18,015 nt of DNA from Candidatus Fermentithermobacillaceae bacterium (GTDB lineage Bacteria > Bacillota > Sulfobacillia > Fermentithermobacillales > Fermentithermobacillaceae): assembly GCA_012842105.1 (NCBI GenBank), contig DUTL01000139.1:1-18015 (forward strand). Reading direction: 5' to 3'. Both the position numbers and the translations under genes were made by a program. A model generated the notes under the pieces. That model was given only the letters and a program-made list of their open reading frames with translations, was not told where the DNA came from and did no database searches. This document shows positions 14,699 through 18,015 of this stretch, in pieces. Position 1 is the stretch's first letter. Every line of letters starts with the position of its first letter.

Positions 14699-15380
14699 AT
14701 CTGCAGCTCATGCAATCACCGCGCCGGTAAAAGTGGCGCCGTCAATACTGTCTGCCGACCAGCTGGATCTGGGGAACCAGGTTCGCAAGGCCATAGACGC
14801 AGGCGCCGATTTGCTCCACCTCGACATAATGGACGGTCATTTCGTGCCTAATCTCACTTTCGGGCCGGGGCTGGCCGGCAGGCTGCAGCAAACGGGAATT
14901 CCGTTGGATGCTCACCTTATGGTTTCAAACCCGGGCTGGGCAATAGAAGCATTTGCCCGCTATGCAGAATACCTGACGGTTCACGTGGAGGCAACCCCTC
15001 ATCTTCATAGAATGCTGCGCTTGATCAGGGAAAAAGGGTGTAAGAGCGGTGTGGCCTTAAATCCGTCAACTTCTCCGGGATTTCTCAAATATGTGCTCGA
15101 AGACGTTGACCTGATATTGATAATGACCGTAAACCCGGGATGGGGAGGACAGCCATTTATTCCTGCTATGCTACAGAAAATTGAGGAAGTAAGTGAGCTA
15201 GTACGCCACTCGGGCCTTCCGGTGGAGATTTCGGTGGACGGTGGCATATCAGCAACCAATTCCCGGGCAGTGCTTGACAAAGGCGCTGGTATCCTCGTTT
15301 CAGGGAATTACATCTTTTCAAGCGATGACATGGCTTCGGCGATTGAGAGCCTTCGTAGACGCACACTTGTGAATTGCTGA
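14691..15380 (+). CDS. rpe: Ribulose-phosphate 3-epimerase
   Basis: Interconverts D-ribulose 5-phosphate and D-xylulose 5-phosphate in the pentose phosphate pathway; a TIM barrel. Motifs: VAPSILSADQLDLG, LLHLDIMDGHFVPNLTFGP (metal-binding His and Asp), DAHLMV, MTVNPGWGGQPFI (phosphate loop) and ISVDGGIS (metal-binding Asp). The C-terminus has VSGNYIF, where the family more often has VAGSAIF. ATG 14691 is chosen: the next in-frame start upstream (14622) would bury 69 more nt inside rsgA, and the family begins near APSIL. The first ~13 residues (SESAAHAITAPVK) are a short non-conserved lead. 229 residues. Confidence 0.95.
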   Translation: MSESAAHAITAPVKVAPSILSADQLDLGNQVRKAIDAGADLLHLDIMDGHFVPNLTFGPGLAGRLQQTGIPLDAHLMVSNPGWAIEAFARYAEYLTVHVEATPHLHRMLRLIREKGCKSGVALNPSTSPGFLKYVLEDVDLILIMTVNPGWGGQPFIPAMLQKIEEVSELVRHSGLPVEISVDGGISATNSRAVLDKGAGILVSGNYIFSSDDMASAIESLRRRTLVNC

Positions 15381-15426
15381 ATATACTATATATGGCGAGA
15401 AGGTAAGAACAAAGTGCGAGGGGTTC

Positions 15427-15597
15427 ATGGTGAGGTTACGTACCCGCAATTATAATCGGCACCTATTGGTTTCTTTGGTTTTGGGAATATGCGGGCTGGC
15501 CGTCCTTGTCATTGCATTGCCTTCTTGGATATTGTGGGCATTGTTCGGAACCGGTTTGTTAACCGGTGCTTTGATTATGCTCTTAGGGAAAAGGTGA
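15427..15597 (+). CDS. Small membrane hairpin protein, 56 residues, unidentified
   Basis: A short gene between rpe and spoVM that I cannot assign to a family. The product begins with a basic stretch MVRLRTRNYNRH, then two predicted membrane segments (about residues 13-31 and 34-53) joined by a tight Pro-Ser turn, ending LLGKR. The basic N-terminus and basic tail suggest both ends face the cytoplasm. Support as a real gene: a GCGAGGGG ribosome site just before ATG 15427, in-operon position 46 nt after rpe and 23 nt before spoVM, and a clean hydrophobic pattern. In B. subtilis thiN fills the rpe-spoVM interval; no thiN is present here. GTG 15430 is an alternative start one codon later. Confidence 0.7.
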   Translation: MVRLRTRNYNRHLLVSLVLGICGLAVLVIALPSWILWALFGTGLLTGALIMLLGKR

Positions 15598-15620
15598 ACT
15601 GCGGGGGGATTTGCAGAGAC

Positions 15621-15704
15621 ATGAATGTACGTGTTCTAAAGGTACCTAAATTGCTTTCAGGCTTGGTCAGGATAATTCTGGGGATATTCGGCTATCGTCC
15701 GTGA
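15621..15704 (+). CDS. spoVM: Stage V sporulation protein M
   Basis: A 27-residue amphipathic peptide, MNVRVLKVPKLLSGLVRIIL followed by GIFGYRP. Aligned without gaps to B. subtilis SpoVM (26 residues, from memory), 11 positions are identical: Met1, Lys7, Pro9, Lys10, Leu12, Gly14, Val16, Arg17, Leu20, Gly21 and Phe23. SpoVM senses the positive curvature of the forespore membrane and anchors the SpoIVA coat platform; Pro9 and the hydrophobic face are key and are kept. A GGGGGGAT stretch lies about 10 nt before the ATG. The location, after rpe and facing a reversed rpmB, is the Bacillus arrangement. Gene finders easily miss it because a longer in-frame reading starts upstream. It indicates an endospore former. 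The mother-cell sigma-E promoter expected by analogy was not recognised. Confidence 0.88.
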   Translation: MNVRVLKVPKLLSGLVRIILGIFGYRP

Positions 15705-15746
15705 TGCCTGGTTTTCATGAAGTTGGGTTGCATCCAACAAATACCA

Positions 15747-15778
15747 ACACCTCTCAGAGAATGCGTATTGAGAGGTGT
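15747..15778. terminator. Terminator-like hairpin between convergent spoVM and rpmB
   Basis: ACACCTCTCA (15747-15756) pairs perfectly with TGAGAGGTGT (15769-15778) around a 12-nt loop. It lies between two convergent genes. On the + strand a T7 run follows at 15795-15801, 16 nt after the stem. On the - strand TTGGTATTTGTT follows directly. It may act in both directions. A smaller inverted repeat, GTTGGG/TCCAAC, sits at 15722-15738. Confidence 0.5.
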
Positions 15779-15809
15779 GTCACTTTAACATCGGTTTTTT
15801 TGCTGGTTC

Positions 15810-16001
15810 TCAGTATGCCGGGCGTTGTACTTTTCCGCTTCGCAGGCATGTAGTACATACGTATATCCGCTTGGTTGTATTGCCAACCATAGCCCTGACT
15901 TTTTGAACATTAGGCGACCAATCTCTTTTGGTTTTTATGTTTGAATGGCTGACCTTGTGTCCTACTGTCCTGGTTTTGCCGCAAATTTCACATTTAGGCA
16001 C
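15810..16001 (-). CDS. rpmB: 50S ribosomal protein L28
   Basis: Ribosomal protein L28, 63 residues from the GTG chosen here. PKCEICGKTRTVGHKVSHSN, then KVRAMV and IYVCTTCLRSGKVQR are family-typical. Two CxxC pairs (Cys4/Cys7 in the mature numbering with Met1, and the pair in VCTTC) make this the zinc-binding C+ form. The start is GTG at 16001 because AAGGAGG lies 8 nt before it and L28 normally begins with M-x-K/R-C. An in-frame ATG at 16019 would itself contain that ribosome site and add six unlike residues. It is the only gene on the - strand, convergent with spoVM and divergent from yloU, as in B. subtilis. Confidence 0.96.
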   Translation of the reverse strand: MPKCEICGKTRTVGHKVSHSNIKTKRDWSPNVQKVRAMVGNTTKRIYVCTTCLRSGKVQRPAY

Positions 16002-16034
16002 GTTGCAAACCTCCTTCAAACTCGTGACTCATAC

Positions 16035-16043
16035 ATCCTACCA
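16035..16043 (-). promoter_or_regulatory. Possible extended -10 element for rpmB
   Basis: On the - strand TGGTAGGAT reads as TGn followed by TAGGAT (4 of 6 to TATAAT), 34 nt before the rpmB GTG. The -35 region at 17 nt spacing (TTTTCC) is poor. The position is right for a short leader, but the match is weak. Confidence 0.28.
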
Positions 16044-16067
16044 TAGAAGGCGCAGTGGGAAAAGTAC

Positions 16068-16098
16068 TTGCTGCCTTTATAGGTAAGCAACTTTTTTT
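16068..16098 (+). terminator. Hairpin plus T7 run in the rpmB-yloU divergent region
   Basis: TTGCT (16068-16072) pairs with AGCAA (16086-16090), with an inner CCT-TTAT-AGG stem, followed at once by CTTTTTTT. Flanking AAG/CTT extends the stem past a TAC bulge. This is the form of a weak intrinsic terminator on the + strand. It could stop + strand transcripts that cross rpmB antisense before they reach yloU. Confidence 0.38.
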
Positions 16099-16222
16099 AT
16101 TGCTGTGATGAGTTCCTTGGCGGCAGTTGGTAAATCAGGGGAAGGTATTTCTTTATTGAAACTCTTGCTATAGAATGACTCTGGCAGCTTTGAAAAGTTA
16201 CGGTAAAGCTTTCCTGAATGTG

Positions 16223-16246
16223 ATTGCTATGGCAATATATATAGAG
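16223..16246 (+). promoter_or_regulatory. Palindrome and AT-rich -10-like region upstream of yloU
   Basis: The inverted repeat ATTGC-TATG-GCAAT (16223-16236) runs directly into ATATATATAGA (16235-16245), a possible -10 region about 45 nt before the yloU GTG; no good -35 is visible. A second candidate, TGCTATAGAAT (16166-16176), lies further up. The rest of the 287-nt gap between rpmB and yloU shows no gene. Confidence 0.25.
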
Positions 16247-16288
16247 TCGTAGCATTGAGCGGCAAAGAATCAAATTGGAGTGTCTCAG

Positions 16289-16660
16289 GTGACTGGGAAA
16301 GAAATCAAAACAGAAATGGGTAAATTGGTACTGTCAGAAGAGGCTATTGCCACTATTGCAGGCGCGGCTGCAATAGAATGCTACGGTGTAGTTGGCATGG
16401 CAGGCCGTAAAATGACTGATGGCTTGTCAGAGCTTTTAGGTATGGAGAATCTGGCCAAAGGTGTATCAGTTACAATTGACGGTGATGAGCTATATATCGA
16501 GCTGTTCGTTATACTTGGCTACGGAGTCAAGATTTCCGAAGTGGCCAGGATGATTATAGACAAGGTTCGTTATACCGTAGAGAAGATTACCGGCTTGAAG
16601 GTCAGTAAGGTGACGGTAAGTGTAGAAAGTATAAGGCTTCAGGAGAATTCGGGGAGTTGA
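16289..16660 (+). CDS. Asp23/Gls24 family protein (YloU-like)
   Basis: A 123-residue Asp23/Gls24 (alkaline-shock/envelope-stress) domain protein. GKLVLSEEAIATIAGAAAIECYGVVGMAG, the VSVTIDGDELYIELFVILGYG strand region (split here by GMENLAKG) and the C-terminal KITGLKVSKVTVSVESIRL match the family. Its precise role is not established; some members attach to the membrane through partners. GTG 16289 is preferred because GGAG (16277-16280) lies 8 nt upstream; GTG 16280, which would add three residues, overlaps that site. It is followed 2 nt later by the DAK2 gene, the conserved yloU-yloV pair. Confidence 0.93.
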   Translation: MTGKEIKTEMGKLVLSEEAIATIAGAAAIECYGVVGMAGRKMTDGLSELLGMENLAKGVSVTIDGDELYIELFVILGYGVKISEVARMIIDKVRYTVEKITGLKVSKVTVSVESIRLQENSGS

Positions 16661-16662
16661 CA

Positions 16663-18015
16663 ATGACTCGTACTTCGTCGTTAGATGGCGACCGGTTTAG
16701 AGATCTTGTGATCATGTCTCAAAGTTACCTTTCTGAGCGTAAGAAAGAAGTTGATTCGCTCAATGTTTTTCCTGTTCCCGACGGAGATACAGGAACAAAT
16801 ATGTATCTGACGCTTTCTTCTGCTGCTGACAGCCTCAAGGGGAAGCAGGGGCTTTCAATAAGTGAAGCAGCTGAGATTGCCAGCATGGGTGCGTTGATGG
16901 GGGCCCGGGGAAATTCGGGCGTGATCTTATCCCAGATATTCAGGGGCATTGCCAGAGGTTTTGCAGGAAAAGAGTCTGCATCCCCCGAGGATTTGGCCCA
17001 TGCTTTTGAACAGGCTGTGTCTACTGCCTATAAAGCAGTGATGAAGCCGGTGGAAGGAACAATTTTGACAGTGCTACGAGGGATGAGAGACGCGGCTGTG
17101 GTGGCATCAACTGTTCCCGGGGCGACAATTCCCGGAGTTTTGCGAGAGTGCCTTGTCAAAGGGCAGGAAGTACTTGACATGACTCCTGATATGCTGCCTG
17201 CATTGAAACAGGCCGGGGTTGTTGATGCAGGTGGAAAGGGCCTGGTCTACGTCATAGAAGGATTCCTCAATTGTTATATGACAGAGGCGGGCCTCGCCTT
17301 GGATAACGCATCTCTTCACCCTGAACAAGTGTATGTTCCCCATGTGCATGAAGAGGAGATAACCGGCATTGACAACCCGTACGATACTCAGTTGCTAATA
17401 ATGGGCGACAAACTTCAAATTGACGACATAAGGCGAGATTTGGAGCCTATGGGAGACTCTCTTCTGGTAGTAGGTTCGGAAGACGTGGTGAGAGTTCACA
17501 TCCATACCGGTATTCCCCATGAAGTTCTGGGTTTATGTATGACGTACGGGCAGATTTCGCAGGTTACCATAGACAACATGGTAGAGCAGTCGAAACAGGC
17601 GCAAACAGGCAGAAATCTTGGGAAGACGACTGATTCTCCAAAGGCCGGAACTCCTGAGACTCAACCCCCTGCTAAAGATGTGGGAATCGTATCTGTAGCT
17701 ACCGGAGACGGTTTGCAGGAAATCATGAAAAGCCTCGGTTGCGATCTGGTAATGGACGGCGGAATCACTATGAACCCGTCAACAAGCGACCTGGTGGAAG
17801 CGGTTAAATCCGTAGGTGCAAAGAAGGTCATATTTTTGCCAAATAACGGCAATATTTTTTTAGCCGCCAAACAGGCCAAAAGATTAACAGGCAGAAACAT
17901 GTATATTGTCCCGTCCAAAACCGTACCCCAGGGGATTTCTGCGCTGCTTTCTTTGAACCTAAACGAAAGCATGAAAGAGAATCTCAAGAAGGCAGGCAAG
18001 GCAGTGCGCAGTGTC
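16663..18015 (+). CDS. DAK2-domain protein, FakA/YloV-like (3' partial)
   Basis: 451 codons are visible, about 80% of the usual ~550 residues; the gene runs off the right edge. FakA-type proteins phosphorylate fatty acids presented by a FakB (DegV) partner. The N-terminal DAK2 ATP-binding domain shows NVFPVPDGDTGTNM (34-47, with the Mg-binding aspartates), MGALMGARGNSGVILSQIFRG and KPVEGTILTV, and VDAGGKGL near residue 190. The middle domain has VHIHTG with His279 and His281. At the position where S. aureus FakA has the zinc-ligand Cys240 (YCTEF), this protein reads PYDTQL with Asp241. A Pro/Thr/Lys-rich linker (about 310-342) precedes the C-terminal GIVSVATGDG domain with MDGGITMNPST and LPNNGNIFLAAKQA. 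ATG 16663 has GGGGAG 6 nt upstream. Confidence 0.93.
   Translation, partial: MTRTSSLDGDRFRDLVIMSQSYLSERKKEVDSLNVFPVPDGDTGTNMYLTLSSAADSLKGKQGLSISEAAEIASMGALMGARGNSGVILSQIFRGIARGFAGKESASPEDLAHAFEQAVSTAYKAVMKPVEGTILTVLRGMRDAAVVASTVPGATIPGVLRECLVKGQEVLDMTPDMLPALKQAGVVDAGGKGLVYVIEGFLNCYMTEAGLALDNASLHPEQVYVPHVHEEEITGIDNPYDTQLLIMGDKLQIDDIRRDLEPMGDSLLVVGSEDVVRVHIHTGIPHEVLGLCMTYGQISQVTIDNMVEQSKQAQTGRNLGKTTDSPKAGTPETQPPAKDVGIVSVATGDGLQEIMKSLGCDLVMDGGITMNPSTSDLVEAVKSVGAKKVIFLPNNGNIFLAAKQAKRLTGRNMYIVPSKTVPQGISALLSLNLNESMKENLKKAGKAVRSV

Noticed and set aside
15489..15704. A 71-residue protein covering spoVM
   Set aside because: It overlaps the 56-residue membrane gene in another frame; only its last 27 residues are conserved (SpoVM), and those have their own ATG.
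16002..16019. An upstream ATG start for rpmB
   Set aside because: That start would include the AAGGAGG ribosome site as coding sequence; GTG 16001 fits the SD spacing and the family N-terminus.

Overview
The window is a dense block of housekeeping genes from an endospore-forming member of the Firmicutes, probably a deep-branching clostridial or related anaerobic lineage. The order gmk-rpoZ-coaBC-priA-def/fmt-rsmB-rlmN-PP2C-PASTA kinase-rsgA-rpe-spoVM-(rpmB reversed)-yloU-yloV is the one known from Bacillus and Clostridia. A 27-codon spoVM gene points to sporulation. Base composition looks near 50% GC, and TTG and GTG starts are common. No mobile element, CRISPR array, tRNA or rRNA was seen. 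Apart from rpmB every gene is on the + strand. Two features recall Actinobacteria: gmk is preceded by an actinobacterial-type integration host factor (mIHF), and PriA appears to have lost its helicase ATPase.

Layout: (1) 1-1981, the 3' part of a GH15 glucoamylase-like gene whose start lies left of the window. (2) 1982-2111, an intergenic stretch with an orphan Shine-Dalgarno sequence, a small hairpin and a 13-nt palindrome. (3) 2112-3269, mihF, gmk and rpoZ; the gmk frame runs 161 nt into rpoZ. A perfect 12-bp hairpin follows. (4) 3340-6475, coaBC overlapping priA. (5) 6555-10046, a promoter, then a single ORF fusing peptide deformylase to methionyl-tRNA formyltransferase, a HEXXH membrane peptidase and rsmB. 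(6) 10119-15380, rlmN, PP2C phosphatase, PASTA-domain Ser/Thr kinase, rsgA and rpe, tightly packed or overlapping. (7) 15427-15704, two small genes: an unidentified 56-residue membrane hairpin protein and spoVM. (8) 15747-16288, a terminator-like hairpin, the reversed rpmB and a divergent intergenic region. (9) 16289-18015, Asp23/YloU and the 5' part of a FakA/YloV-like DAK2 protein, cut by the right edge.

The genes serve translation and ribosome maturation (Def-Fmt, RsmB, RlmN, RsgA, L28), nucleotide and cofactor supply (Gmk, CoaBC, Rpe), transcription and nucleoid architecture (omega, mIHF), replication restart (PriA), and growth or dormancy signalling (PP2C and PASTA kinase). The most notable observations are the Def-Fmt fusion, the PriA whose Walker A, DEEH and motif VI sequences are all degenerate, and mIHF and SpoVM occurring together in one genome neighbourhood.
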